NCBI GenBank assembly: GCA_003615045.1
Contig: ML014332.1
Span: forward strand, 1-27,152
Origin: Caulochytrium protostelioides
Taxonomy: Eukaryota; Chytridiomycota; Caulochytriomycetes; Caulochytriales; Caulochytriaceae
Length of the DNA: 27,152 bases
Reading direction: 5' to 3'
Position 1 is the stretch's first letter. The number at the start of each line of letters is the position of its first letter. Below are positions 6,535 through 16,258 of the stretch, in pieces. The translations under genes were made by a program, and so were the position numbers. Below the pieces are notes generated by a model. The model was given only the letters and a program-made list of their open reading frames with translations, had not been told where the DNA came from and did no database searches.

Positions 6535-8152
6535 ATGAAGTACGTTACGACTCTTCACCGCCCACGCGGACCTATCTGCCGTATACTGCCGTATATCTGC
6601 CCACGCGTTGCTGCAGACGCTGTGGCCTGAATGAGACGGTCTGACAGCGAGAAACATGGTCTCGCTGCAGCTCATGAAGATCGCAGGCCAAACCGCTGCC
6701 CCACCAGAGCGCGACACAGCCATGAAAGAGAGATCGAGAGCGCTCATGAATCTACGAAGCCGATTAGCGCGTCCACCCACGGCCCTTCGTCAGCATTGGA
6801 GCCGAACGCCTTTATCTCCCGCCGTAGACGAGCCATAACGCGTCCATCAGGCAGCTTATCGCGGAATGAACCGCGCGCGGCTCCGGCGGGTCATGGAGAC
6901 GAGCATCCGACAGTGTCGTTTCTCCCAACAGCGCTCCCATCGTTGCCCCGCACCGTCGTTACCGTTGTAGTGTTCGGCGCGCTTGACTCGTGAATGCCAG
7001 CTCTGCTCCCCCGCGACCGCGATGTCATCGGACGCTGTTGCGTGGCGCGATGGTTGTCGCCGTCAAAATGGTCCACAGCGGCAGGATGCGTATCGGCTGG
7101 CATTCGACGCGGTGTCGCCACGTGCGACGGAGAGCCGCCGGCTTGGTTCATTTCCGCCACATGTCGGTCTGCCGCGTCTGTAGATCGCTCTACCTCCGGC
7201 GCGAATACGGTTCCCGTCGCGCTGTCGGATCGTCTCTCGTCAGCACGCCATTCGGTCTGCTTATCGAAGCAAGTTCTCCGCCGCGGCGCTGGTTCGGCCC
7301 AAGTGTGCCGTGCGACGCGCATGCGATGACCTCCGTGGCCCGACTCTTGGTGTCGTTAAGCGGCTCATGGCCCTGCACGCGCCGTCCTTCCCGAGATAGG
7401 TCGGAATTGGTCGGACGATCATCTCGACTATCCGCCTATCTTGTTTGAGATGGCAACGCACGCAACCGCGTGTAGTGACCCATGGCCCCTTTCTCGGCTC
7501 CTTTAGGCTGTCGACGGTCCCTTGATGCATGCCGTCTCCAACGACCTCCGCACTTCTAGCGCTCGCGCGAGATATGATCGGGTTCAGATCCCGTCGTCCA
7601 TATGATAGCTTGCTTGCTGATATTGACTCACCCTGACTATTCTGTTGTTCTTTTCTTTTGTTCTTTAGGCTCGACACCTGCTCCTTCTCGGGGTTCAAGA
7701 TCTACCCCGGCCACGGGAGCATGTACATCCGTGGTGACAGCCGCTCGTTCCGCTTCGCCAACTCCAAGGCCCACCGCTACTTCCTGCAGCGCCTGAAGCC
7801 GTCCAAGCTCGACTGGACCACCGTCTTCCGTCGCATCAACAAGAAGGGCGCCCAGGAGGCCACTCGCAAGAGCAAGTCGCGCAAGGTCACCAAGGCTCCG
7901 CGTGCTGTTGCTGGCGCCACCCTTGAAGACATCCAGGCCAAGCGCGCCGCCGCCCCCGAGCTCCGTGCCCTCGCCGCCGCCAAGAAGGCTTCCGACAAGA
8001 AGTCCGCGGCCGACAAGGACGCCAAGAAGGTCGCCAAGAAGGCCGCCAAGAAGGCCGCCAAGGTCGCCGGCATTGCCAACAAGGCCGCCCCCAAGGTGTC
8101 CAAGCAGCAGGCCAAGGGCGCGCAGGTCAAGGTCCAGGCCAACACCCGCTAA
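6535..8152 (+). CDS. RPL24: 60S ribosomal protein L24 (eL24), two exons
   Basis: Proposed coding sequence is join(6535-6539, 7669-8152), 162 residues. Exon 2 is unmistakable eL24: SFSGFKIYPGHGSMYIRGDS (the treble-clef N-terminal domain), then RFANSKAHRYFLQRLKPSKL, DWTTVFRRINKKG, a basic stretch, GATLEDIQAKR, and a Lys/Ala-rich tail ending SKQQAKGAQVKVQANTR. It sits in the large ribosomal subunit. Exon 2 begins after TTCTTTTGTTCTTTAG with one base of a split codon. Exon 1 is inferred: GCCGCCATGAA followed by GTACGT at 6540 is the only upstream start I found that supplies ATG-AA plus the base G. The result MKLDTCSFSG lines up without gaps with the conserved animal/fungal start MKVE(L/I)xSFSG. 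The implied intron is 1,129 bp. Exon 2 is very secure; the 5-base exon 1 needs transcript evidence. Confidence 0.88.
6540..7668 (+). other. Proposed 1.13-kb intron of RPL24
   Basis: The donor is GTACGT. The acceptor tract is TTCTTTTCTTTTGTTCTTTAG, with CTGAC/TTGAC branch-point-like sites about 35-45 bases upstream. The intron body is GC-rich with short overlapping open frames and no recognisable protein. I saw no convincing snoRNA or tRNA inside it. Confidence 0.6.
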
Positions 8153-8812
8153 GTGCGGTCAAGGCACGCCTGCCGGGTTCTTCTTTCTTTCTCTAGGGCG
8201 GGGCCGCTCATCGCCGCGCCGTTGTTGTCTGCTCGATCACGCGGTCGACGCGTGTCATGACCTGTTGATGCCTCCTCCCCCTTCCTGCCTGTTCGGCTGC
8301 TTCGTGCCAGCTTCGCCGCCGTCGGGCTCGCGACGAGAGGACCCGTCTTTGTTTCGGGTTCGCCGAGTCTTCGCGGACGGAAGGGCGGCGGTTGGCGTCC
8401 GGACGCTGGACCGACAGCGAGCGAGAACGCATCTCCTGTTATAATTAAGATCTTCTATTGGTGTTTGAGCACGTCGGCAGGTCTCGATCTGCGGCCACGT
8501 GTCTATGAAGATAGATTAAAAGCATTAAAAGCATTAAAAGCATTTGCTTTGACACAATGACGCAATGGCGGACCTCCTCGAAGGGAGTCGGCGTTCGATG
8601 ACTTGTCTCCACTGTCAATATCGATTAAAGACAACCACCGTTACTATTGATCTGACGGTCCGTCGTGTATGACAGATTAAGATAACATAAAGAGAGACCC
8701 GTGAAGAGACATAAAGTTTCAGAAAGTTTCAGAAGCACAGCAAGGACATCAAGCGCGAGAATGTGCCCAGACGGGAATCTCCATAACAACGAGGTCTTCG
8801 CGACTGGCGCAT
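8153..8812. other. 3' flanks of two converging genes
   Basis: RPL24 ends at 8152 and the minus-strand phosphoesterase ends at 8813, so the 660 bases hold both 3' untranslated regions. Composition shifts from GC-rich to AT-rich after about 8440. A 9-bp tandem repeat lies at 8515-8541. No gene is seen. Confidence 0.6.
8515..8541. repeat. 9-bp tandem repeat (ATTAAAAGC x3)
   Basis: Three perfect ATTAAAAGC units followed by ATTTGC lie in the AT-rich 3' region between RPL24 and the phosphoesterase. Confidence 0.9.
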
Positions 8813-10816
8813 TTAGTTTGTCAAGTCAGCGACGCCGACGGTGTAGCGCATGATGGTCCAGACTTTGCGCAGGGCGGCCTCGATAATGCCCAACTTCAGA
8901 CCGCTGATGCGGTTGCCGTCATCCATGAAGGGCAAGGGCTCGGGCAGGGTCGTGGGACAGTCGGTGCGGGGCTCGGAGCGTTCGAGGAAGATGCCCTCAA
9001 AGGTGGCGGCCCACGCATCGCGCCGGGTCAGGAACCGGTCCCAGCCAAACATCTTCTTGAACGTGGCGGCCAGGGAGCAGTGTTCGAAGTGGCTCGTGGG
9101 AGACGGCTTGTCGTCCGGCTCGGGCTCGCTGACGACGCGGCCTTTGTTGATCCACGGGCTGATCATGATGGTTGGAACACGGAGGCCAAGTCGGTCGAAC
9201 GCGAAGTCCGTTCGGCTCGACGAGTAGACGTCCGGCGGAGGCACCCCCTTCGCGGGCGGGGGCACGTGGTCCCAGAACCCGCCGTGCTCGTCGAAGGTGA
9301 TAATCAGCAGGGTGGTGTTCCACTGAGGCCCGTTGCGCACCGCCTCGTAGACCTCCTTGACCAGAGCCTCCGCGCGAGCCGTATCCGACGGCGGGTGAGC
9401 GTCGTTCTCCACATAGGCACCCACCATGTTGACGAAGGTCGGGTCAATCATCGTGAATTCCGGGAGCTCGCCATTGGCCGCGTGCTTGGCGAAATCTTCG
9501 TACGGCGCCGTATTTTCGCGGATGTTGCGGGCGGAGCGCTGGTCCTTGAAGAAAAGCGACAGGGGTGCCATCGTATGGTAGTTGATCCAGGACACGTTTT
9601 GCTGGGTCAGGCGGGTGAAGATTGAGTCCTGCGGGTAGCCGCGGAATATGCGCGAGTTGAAGTTGGACAAGTCGCCCCGCGACGTGCACGAGTAGATGAA
9701 GAGACGGTTCGGGTACGTCGGACCAGGGACGCTCGCATACCAGTTCTGAAACACGGCAAACTCGTTGGCCAAGGTCCACGTCACGGGGAGCATCGTCTTG
9801 GTGTCCATGCCGTCCATGATATCCCGCAAATCCGTCATCTGCGAGGAGCGCCAGTGCAGCTGCGCAGCCTTCACGAACCCTGACATGTTGGGCGGATCGT
9901 CGGGCTCCGGGAACATTTTGCCATAGATGCCGAGCCGGGCCATGTTCGCCTCGTGCGGGGGGTCGCGGATGCCCATTTGCACCGCCTCCGTCGTGCGGTT
10001 GACCAGGATGGGGGTCCGCTTCGGCATGTCGACGTCTGTCACGCCAGGGATGTAGCGATCGGTTTGAACCTGCTTCGAGAGCACGTCGAGGTCTTCGGTC
10101 TGATAGACATCCCATGTGGGGTTGGCGTACGTATCGTTCTCGTGGACCCCGTTGATATCGGGCCGCTCGTCGGCCATCGCACCAAGGTAGTGGTCAAAGG
10201 AGCGGTTCTCCAACACAATCAGCACGACGTTCTTGATCGGCCACGAGTCTGGCTTGGTCCGGTCGAACTGATACGGTGGCGGCTTTTGTCGGACGTACGT
10301 CGTATTGCGAGTACCCTGGTAGGGCGGGACCGTGCTCGCGCCACCGGCGGTCTCCAAGGGCGGGTGTTCCTCCACGTCGGCTGGCGGCTTGCCTTCCTGC
10401 GCCGTTTCCGACTGCGTGCTCGTGCCTCCAGCGGCCGCGGCTGACGCCGGGTGCGATACCGGCATCGAAGCAGATTCCGACGACGACGACGACGCCGGCG
10501 AGGTGGCCGGCTCGGCCGTCGCCTCCACGCCGTCACGCGCTAGGGCTTGGCGGACGGCTTTCTGGAGATGGGGTGGCAGGAGGCGATCCAGCGGATCGTT
10601 GCCGCTGACGACGCGCGGGTCGTCGTCAGGCAGGTCGCGTGGCAGAACGGTGCGGAAGGCCGGCCGGCGGGGCGGGGCGGCATCAGGGCCGGCGCCGCGG
10701 GCCTCGAGCCGGGGGTCGGCATCCACGACCGTGCCGAGGCTCAGGCTCAGACCGAGCGCGAGCGCCGCGAGCAGCGTGAGCGCCCGCATCGCCGCGGCGG
10801 CAGGTCGGCGCGACAT
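8813..10816 (-). CDS. Secreted phosphoesterase, phospholipase C / NPC family
   Basis: This 667-residue protein begins with a signal peptide (MRALTLLAALALGLSLSLG from an in-frame ATG at 10789, or nine residues earlier at 10816). A Pro/Ser/Ala-rich linker runs to about residue 180. The phosphoesterase domain (Pfam PF04185) follows: VLENRSFDHYLG with Glu203, Asn204 and His209; FAVFQNWYASVPGPTYPNR; FTMIDPTFVN; ITFDEHGGFWDHVPPP with Asp509, Glu510 and His511; VPTIMISPWI; and SHFEHCSLAATFKKMFG. The tail PRTDCPTTLPEP is what plant-type non-specific phospholipases C carry. The family hydrolyses the phosphodiester of phospholipids to give diacylglycerol; some members are acid phosphatases, and the sequence alone does not separate these. 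Several Asn-X-Ser/Thr sites fit secretion. No intron is needed. The gene is complete and its motifs are intact. Confidence 0.9.
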   Translation of the reverse strand: MSRRPAAAAMRALTLLAALALGLSLSLGTVVDADPRLEARGAGPDAAPPRRPAFRTVLPRDLPDDDPRVVSGNDPLDRLLPPHLQKAVRQALARDGVEATAEPATSPASSSSSESASMPVSHPASAAAAGGTSTQSETAQEGKPPADVEEHPPLETAGGASTVPPYQGTRNTTYVRQKPPPYQFDRTKPDSWPIKNVVLIVLENRSFDHYLGAMADERPDINGVHENDTYANPTWDVYQTEDLDVLSKQVQTDRYIPGVTDVDMPKRTPILVNRTTEAVQMGIRDPPHEANMARLGIYGKMFPEPDDPPNMSGFVKAAQLHWRSSQMTDLRDIMDGMDTKTMLPVTWTLANEFAVFQNWYASVPGPTYPNRLFIYSCTSRGDLSNFNSRIFRGYPQDSIFTRLTQQNVSWINYHTMAPLSLFFKDQRSARNIRENTAPYEDFAKHAANGELPEFTMIDPTFVNMVGAYVENDAHPPSDTARAEALVKEVYEAVRNGPQWNTTLLIITFDEHGGFWDHVPPPAKGVPPPDVYSSSRTDFAFDRLGLRVPTIMISPWINKGRVVSEPEPDDKPSPTSHFEHCSLAATFKKMFGWDRFLTRRDAWAATFEGIFLERSEPRTDCPTTLPEPLPFMDDGNRISGLKLGIIEAALRKVWTIMRYTVGVADLTN

Positions 10817-10966
10817 CCTGGCGGGCCTCGGGCTGACGGCCAGTGCCGTGTGTCGTTCCCTGTGCTCCCGATGCTCCCGGTGAATTCCCCCGACAGAGAC
10901 GACTCCACAGCCGGTATGAGATGGGATGAGCCGTGGAGCAGCGCAACTAGCAGAAAGTGTCAGAGC

Positions 10967-11004
10967 ACTGCTGTTGCTGCTACTGCTGCTCTTGCTGCTG
11001 CTGC
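10967..11004. repeat. Imperfect CTG/TTG trinucleotide repeat
   Basis: About a dozen CTG-like units (CTGCTGTTGCTGCTACTGCT onward) lie upstream of the phosphoesterase gene. Confidence 0.75.
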
Positions 11005-11944
11005 CCAGGCTGCAGTCGTTCCGTCCGCGCGTCAGGAGATCAGTCTTGAAAACAGAAACGGAAGCGGGGCCGTTTTAACGGGGAGAACATACCCTGTTGA
11101 AGGGACGACAGGCCATATCAAGAGCGGAGTTTGTGTGGAAACAGCTAGGCGCCCGGCCCCGGGGGGTAGGGGGACGGAAGACAGGAAACTAGGGTCGCTG
11201 GCCAAGGACAACAGGGTCTACAGGTCGGTCAACGCGAGCGGGCAACAAGGCTTCAGAGACAGCGACAAGCGGTGTCTGCCGAGAGAGGGTCGCTGCTGTT
11301 GTTGAAGAATTATCGACGATGTCACGCAAAGCGATGCGTTGCGTTGCCATGTGATGGGGACTGTGAGCGACTCCTTCGTCCGTGTTTCTGGCCAGAGCGA
11401 CCTGCTTCTACCCGAAATGGGTGCGATCCATGAACGTTCTGCTGCGTTGCACGGCCAAGTCGATGCGGGAAGCCACCGTGGACGAGCACCACGCGAGCAG
11501 CGGGGATCGCTTCGTCGCGGCGGGCGAGCGTCAGCCGAGCTCCACGATGCGGCAGCACGTTGCGGCGCCCTCCTAGGGAGCAAGAAGGCGCACGGGCGTC
11601 TGCCGCCGCTCTCGCCCTTCGACGGCCCGAGGGCGGCCCGTGTCGAGCGGTGGTCGCCGCCGCTGTGGCACGCGGGCCGACCTGGTCGCCTCCGCCACTG
11701 CGGGTGTGCCAGCCTCCGCCTCCGCCACCAGGGACCGGTCCGGTCTGGCAGGTATCGTTCGCATGGCTTCGACCATTGCGCCGCTCGTCGGCAACGCCGA
11801 CGCGTCACGGCCGTTGCGGCGCATGCAGGCCATCATGGCCGACGAGCGCGTCATTCGCCGTGCACGTCCCTCATCCAGCGTCCCTCATCCAGACCCTGGA
11901 GCGAGAGCCCCGCGTTGCCGCCACCGCCGCCGCTCACGGGACTG

Positions 11945-12055
11945 CCCGCCTGCTTGCTTGCCTGCCTGCCTGCCTGCTTGCTTGCCTGCTAGCCTGCCTG
12001 CTTGCCTGCTAGCCTGCTTGCTTGCTTGCTTGCTTGCTTGCCTGCCGTCCGCACC
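11945..12055. repeat. Tetranucleotide array (TGCC/TGCT)n
   Basis: About 110 bases are built almost entirely of TGCC and TGCT units, with two TAGCC interruptions. All plus frames through it read as repetitive Ala/Cys/Leu/Pro, an artefact of the array. Confidence 0.9.
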
Positions 12056-12437
12056 CCCTTTCCCATCGCGTCAGGGCAAGAGGGCGACGGCGACGGCGAC
12101 GGCCCGGCGACGGCCCGCCGTGCCTTCGTCGAGGGCGGCGCCGTTCGGAATGACCCGCGCGGGAGCTGCGGCGCTCGTGGGGGGTCCGCGCGTCGAGGCC
12201 GACGACTCCTCCGACGTCCGCGTCGCAGCCCACGCATGCCCCACCCTGTCCAGCGGGTGCGTCGTCGGACCGAGCCGACGCGCCGGGTGAAGCGGCCGCC
12301 GCGGGAGCCGCAGCAGCGGCGGCTGCCGCGCATTCGGGACTCGGCATGTCCGGCGCAGGCGGCCCCTGACGCGCGCGCGCGCCGAGCGTCAATGACCAAC
12401 GGCTGATCGTCGATCGGCGAAAGGGTGACTGCCGACT

Positions 12438-12479
12438 GCCGCATACCGAACGCCGAATGCCGCATACCGAACGCCGAAT
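12438..12479. repeat. Perfect 21-bp tandem duplication
   Basis: The unit starting GCCGCATACCGAAC (21 bases) occurs twice without a gap, flanked on both sides by partial GCCGA-type units. Confidence 0.85.
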
Positions 12480-13440
12480 GCCGATTGGCTAATTGGCCGA
12501 TGTGCTGATGCGGATGAGGATGGTGCGGCAGATGCGGCGGCACGCCATCACCCCCGCCGCGGGACGCCACGCACGCCGGAGCACGGCGATGGACCCGCGG
12601 TGGGCCTGGCGATGAGCGTGCATTTTTTTTTCTTGGGGGAGGAGGAAGGGGGACTGCGACGGCTGCCGACGTGGCAGGACCCCCGCGGCAGGATCGCCAT
12701 ATCGGTCGCCGGCGACGATCAGAGCGGCCAGAGCATGCCGTCCATGGAACCGACGTCAACCGCAGCGACATGCCGACATGGCAGGATCCCCCCCGTCGCG
12801 TCTGCTCCCGACGATGGCGCTCTCGATGTCAGCACGAGGGCCCTGGTGGCCGGTGGCGATGCCGATGCCGATGCCGATCGCGGCTCGTATCCTCGGGCGG
12901 GGGTCGGCGGAGCCGGCGTGACAGCGGTCCGCCATGCCGTGATGCTCGTCTTATGCGTTCGCCGCAGAACCGAGGCCGCCGGGGTCGCCTGTCGGTGCGG
13001 GGTCCGCGAGCCCTTGCTGCGCCGCGTGGCGGCGGAGCCCCGGGGACCCTGGCCCTCGGCGGAAGGCATCACGCGGCATCGGAGGCGGCGGCGTGGAGCG
13101 TCGTGTCACCTGGGCCGGCGCGAGCCGCCGCGGCAGACCGACAGGTCGATGCCGCGCGTCGTCGACGAAAGGAGCGTGCCTCCTGATCGCCGGCCTTTCT
13201 TGAGGCGCGGTCGTGACGCAGAGGCCTTCCCGAGGCGGCCGTGGGATCGCCCAACCGGGACGCGTCTACCAGACGCGCCTGGGTGGGCCGCTGTTGCCGA
13301 CGACGGTCGTGACCGCTGGAGCTGCTCTCGTTGCTCGCAGACTCGCTCCTCTTGTTGCTGGCAGACCTCCCTTTCCCAACGGCTGCAGCGGCCTTTCGAT
13401 TCTCTTGCTGCATCCCAGGGCTGTGAGCAGCGCCGCCACC

Positions 13441-14086
13441 ATGAGCGCGCCCGTGGATGCGGCCCAGGATGCGCTCGCCGATCCAAGCGTTTGCACCGAC
13501 CTCGGCTTTTTCAAACGTAACGTGTCGCCACCCACTCGCTGCGTCCCACGCGAGCGTCTGCTATCGCGATCCGGCTGATCCCGCGCTCTGCAGGTTGGGG
13601 AGACCAGGCAGGCAGCCTGGTCATACTTAGGCGGCAGAACGCGGGCTCGGATCCCCCCCGACCGGCGGCCTCAGGCCTCATTGGCGCTCTGCGCCTCTCC
13701 GGCTCGTTGCGAGGTAGCGCGACGACGATGGCTCACGTGCCGCTTGTGCTTGCTCTCTTTGCCTTCGATGGATGCTTCTGGGCATCTCGTGGATGGGGGT
13801 GGTGTCGGGGATGGGCCGCATGCTGGTGGCGTCGGTGACTGGCGGATGGCATGGATGGAACTCCGACGGGGAGGGAACCACAGGCGTGCTGCGCCTCAGC
13901 CGTCAGCTCGATGACAACCTCATTCCCCGACTGAACGCGCTGACGACGCGCGCGCCCGACCGCCACGAGTCCTGCGAGGCCTTCCTCGCCCAGCTGGCGC
14001 AGTCGTACGCGGCGCGCAACCACCTGATCCAGCGCTGCTTGCATCGCGCCGACGCCGATCTGGCCCAAGCCTCGTCTTCCGCGTCG

Positions 14087-14124
<38 letters not shown>

Positions 14125-14302
14125 CAGGCCCCCCTCATCGTCCAGTAGCGACGACCCGAGGATGATCCAGTATCGTCGGCGCCAGATCCACATGGAAAGC
14201 GAGGTTGAGGGCATTATCCGGCAACGGACGGCCGATGTCTTCCATGCGCGGTGCCGCACGCCGGTGGTTCCGCCCGCGTTCTGGGATCCCCCGTCCCCGT
14301 GA
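13441..14302 (+). CDS. MIX23: MIX23 (CCDC58 family) mitochondrial protein, two exons
   Basis: Coding sequence is join(13441-13516, 13884-14302), 164 residues. The start has a textbook context, GCCGCCACCATGAGC. Exon 1 ends CTDLGFFK plus one base before GTAACG, and exon 2 resumes after ACCACAG, giving FFKRVLRLSRQLDDNLIPRLN. This matches the MIX23/CCDC58 family: first Cys near the N-terminus, R..R.(I/L)DD.I...LN, then SCEAF...RNHLIQRC with the same Cys-20-Cys spacing as the human protein, and the end VFHARCRTPVVPP. The family is a small cysteine protein of the mitochondrial intermembrane space linked to import. A serine run and a short acidic patch (about residues 88-115) interrupt the helical core, as an insertion specific to this organism. 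The last 120 bases before the convergent dioxygenase gene hold both 3' ends. The family match is secure; exon 1 is strongly supported by phase and sequence. Confidence 0.85.
13517..13883 (+). other. Intron of MIX23
   Basis: This 367-bp intron has donor GTAACG and acceptor CCACAG, phase 1. It contains a perfect 8-bp stem with a 5-base loop at 13602-13622 (GACCAGGC / GCCTGGTC). Without removal of this segment neither flanking part makes the complete family protein. Confidence 0.75.
13602..13622 (+). repeat. Perfect short inverted repeat inside the MIX23 intron
   Basis: GACCAGGC, loop AGGCA, GCCTGGTC. It is short enough to occur by chance in GC-rich DNA. Confidence 0.6.
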
Positions 14303-14425
14303 TCCTACGGCGCTGTGGCAATAGTGTTGCCTGGGCGTGGCCACGCATGGCGTCGCGTGACATGGTGCGGCGTCTTTTGGCGAGAATGCAGAGGACACCT
14401 CCCCACATTATACAATAGGCTTCTA

Positions 14426-16258
14426 TTATGCTTCTTCGGAGGGCGGTAGGCTCGCGCTGAGACGGCCGCCGTCGTCGCTGTCGTCGGGCTCGCCGTCGTT
14501 CGACGCGCCGTCGTCCTCGCTGCCGGCCGGCGACGCCGCCTCGTCGCCGTCGAGGCCGTCGTCATCGTTGTCTTCCTGATCCTTCTCGCTGCCGCTGTCG
14601 TCGTCGTCGTCGTCGTCATCGCTGATCACAGGCCAGACCATGTGCAGATCGATACGCGGCTGGCAGGGCTGCGTCACATACTTGACAAAGCTCGAGACGC
14701 CCGCGTCCTTCACGACCATCGTCAGGCTCCCGCTGACCGGCGAGATCGTCGCTAGCGGCTCGTCGGCGTCCTCGGCGAGCCAAAACATCGTCCCGGGCAC
14801 GCCGGCGTCGTCGTCGTCGTCGTCGTTACTGACGTCGCCACCCTGTTCGGGATTCACCTGCTTGACGGGCAGGTTGGCCGTGTTCGACTGAAGGCAGAGT
14901 ATGACCTCCAGTCCCTGGGCGTCCGGGTAGTGGTCGTGGACGAGCTCATAGTCGCCTGGACGGAAGACACGGACCTCATGAATGACGGGCAGCGGGCCCA
15001 GCGTCAGCCCCGAGAGGTCCGACAGCCAGCCGCGGAAGCACGGCGTCGTCGACAGGGCCTGCAGCTGTTCGAGCCGCGTGAGCGACGCATGCAGCGGCTT
15101 CGTGAGCGGCGGCATCCGCAGGTATCGCCCTTTGCTGATCGGCAGCGGCGCCGGCACGAGCGCCGCCAGCGTGGCGGCATCGAGCCACGGCGCTGGCGGC
15201 GTGGCCGAGTCGTTCTCTTCGGTGACGCCGTTGACAACGTCATGCAGGGTGATCGTGCCTTCCTGGTGGAAGTGCTGCACGATCTGCTGGGTGCTGGGAT
15301 GAGCGGCGCCCCCGCGGTAGGCGGGGTTGAACCAGTCGGCGAGCCACTGGGCGTGCCGCTCGCGGTGGCGGTCCCGCGGCGCGGCGTCCTGGGAGTAGAA
15401 CCACCCCGAAATGGAGACGCGCGACAGCGCGCGCGCAGCGCCCCCCGCCGCGGCGGCCGCGGCCGGCGGCACGAGGACCTCGGCGACCTCGTGATAGCTC
15501 GTGTTGCCCACCTCGAAGAACGCGAGCAAGCCGCGCCGCGGCTGGATGCGTTTGGGCGCGCGTGGCGTCGGCTGCCCCGCGGCGTCGGCCTCGTACATCG
15601 TGAGCGCGCCGCCGTGCGCGGCGCTCCAGTCGGCGTCGACGAGGTAGAGGATAAACGCGATGCGGCGGCGCTGCGCGGCATTCTCGACAATGTCGTCGTC
15701 GTGGCACAGCAGATGCCCGCCGGGCGGGTAGCGGTGGCCGCTGAGATCCATCTGCGCCGTGAGCGTGATGCCCGTCAGGTCCTGAATCAGCTGCAGGAAC
15801 GCCGGCGAGTACAGCCGGTCGCAGATCTCACGGATAGCGGGATCCGTGGCGGTCTGCAGATGCGGCGTCTGGAAGAAGTGGTAGAGGTCGTTCAGTTTGA
15901 GCTCCTGCGCGAGCGCCACGACGGCGGCCTGCGCCGCGGCCAGCAGCGGCTCGCCGAACAGGCCCGTGAGCTCCACGTGGTTGAAGCAGACGCCGTCGAC
16001 GGTCACGCGGCCGTCGGGTGAAACGTACGACCGCGGCTCGCCAGCGGCCCACGCCTCCGCGGGCGCCGCCGCCGCCGCGCTCGTCTGGAAAAAGGCCTTA
16101 GCGGCGCGGCGAACGGCGGGCGTGATCGGCGCTAGCCATGCATCCGCGCCCGTCTCGGCGTCCGCCTGCGGCTTGGCCTCGGTCTTGACGCGCTTCGCGG
16201 CCGGCCCGGCCGCCGTGGCCGTCACGGCGTCACGGTCGTCCATCGCAGTCTTGGCCAT
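14426..16258 (-). CDS. TPA1: Tpa1/OGFOD1-type prolyl hydroxylase (2-oxoglutarate/iron dioxygenase)
   Basis: This 610-residue protein starts at an ATG in good context (GTGGCCATGGCC); the frame is open further to a GTG at 16396. The catalytic double-stranded beta-helix carries GHLLCHDDDIVEN (His186-x-Asp188), RRRIAFILYLVDADWSAAHG, LAFFEVGNTSYHEVAEVL (His256, third iron ligand) and RVSISGWFYS (Arg280, 2-oxoglutarate). The second, non-catalytic half follows: FRGWLSDLSGLTLGP and RVFRPGDYELVHDHYPDA. This two-domain layout is that of yeast Tpa1, fission yeast Ofd1 and human OGFOD1. They hydroxylate a proline of ribosomal protein Rps23 and affect termination and hypoxic signalling. The C-terminal 80 residues are an Asp/Glu/Ser-rich disordered tail, and an Asp run also sits in the second domain. 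All iron and cofactor ligands are intact. It converges on MIX23, with 123 bases between the stops. Confidence 0.92.
   Translation of the reverse strand: MAKTAMDDRDAVTATAAGPAAKRVKTEAKPQADAETGADAWLAPITPAVRRAAKAFFQTSAAAAAPAEAWAAGEPRSYVSPDGRVTVDGVCFNHVELTGLFGEPLLAAAQAAVVALAQELKLNDLYHFFQTPHLQTATDPAIREICDRLYSPAFLQLIQDLTGITLTAQMDLSGHRYPPGGHLLCHDDDIVENAAQRRRIAFILYLVDADWSAAHGGALTMYEADAAGQPTPRAPKRIQPRRGLLAFFEVGNTSYHEVAEVLVPPAAAAAAGGAARALSRVSISGWFYSQDAAPRDRHRERHAQWLADWFNPAYRGGAAHPSTQQIVQHFHQEGTITLHDVVNGVTEENDSATPPAPWLDAATLAALVPAPLPISKGRYLRMPPLTKPLHASLTRLEQLQALSTTPCFRGWLSDLSGLTLGPLPVIHEVRVFRPGDYELVHDHYPDAQGLEVILCLQSNTANLPVKQVNPEQGGDVSNDDDDDDAGVPGTMFWLAEDADEPLATISPVSGSLTMVVKDAGVSSFVKYVTQPCQPRIDLHMVWPVISDDDDDDDDSGSEKDQEDNDDDGLDGDEAASPAGSEDDGASNDGEPDDSDDGGRLSASLPPSEEA

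Larger units (their letters stand above)
10817..13440. other. Long divergent intergenic region, low complexity
   Basis: 2.6 kb separate the start of the phosphoesterase (minus) from the start of MIX23 (plus), so both promoters lie here. The many open frames are GC-driven, overlap in most frames and carry no recognisable domain. Visible structure is a CTG microsatellite (10967-11004), a TGCC/TGCT array (11945-12055), GGCGAC units (12080-12115), a duplicated 21-mer (12438-12479) and GCCGAT units (about 12857-12880). Confidence 0.55.

Noticed and set aside
7570-7600. tRNA T-arm-like CGGGTTCAGATCCCG
   Set aside because: The arm has only four pairs and no matching acceptor strand, D-arm or A-box lies at the required distance upstream.
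8850-10444. Plus-strand open frames opposite the phosphoesterase
   Set aside because: They are antisense shadows of a gene with intact catalytic motifs.
11339-12012. Overlapping plus-strand open frames upstream of MIX23
   Set aside because: They run into the TGCC/TGCT array, whose three frames all read as repetitive Cys/Leu/Ala; no recognisable motif and no consistent frame.
14305-14619. Thr/Arg-rich open frame at the end of the dioxygenase gene
   Set aside because: It is an off-frame reading of the Asp/Glu-coding GAC/GAT repeats in the acidic tail.
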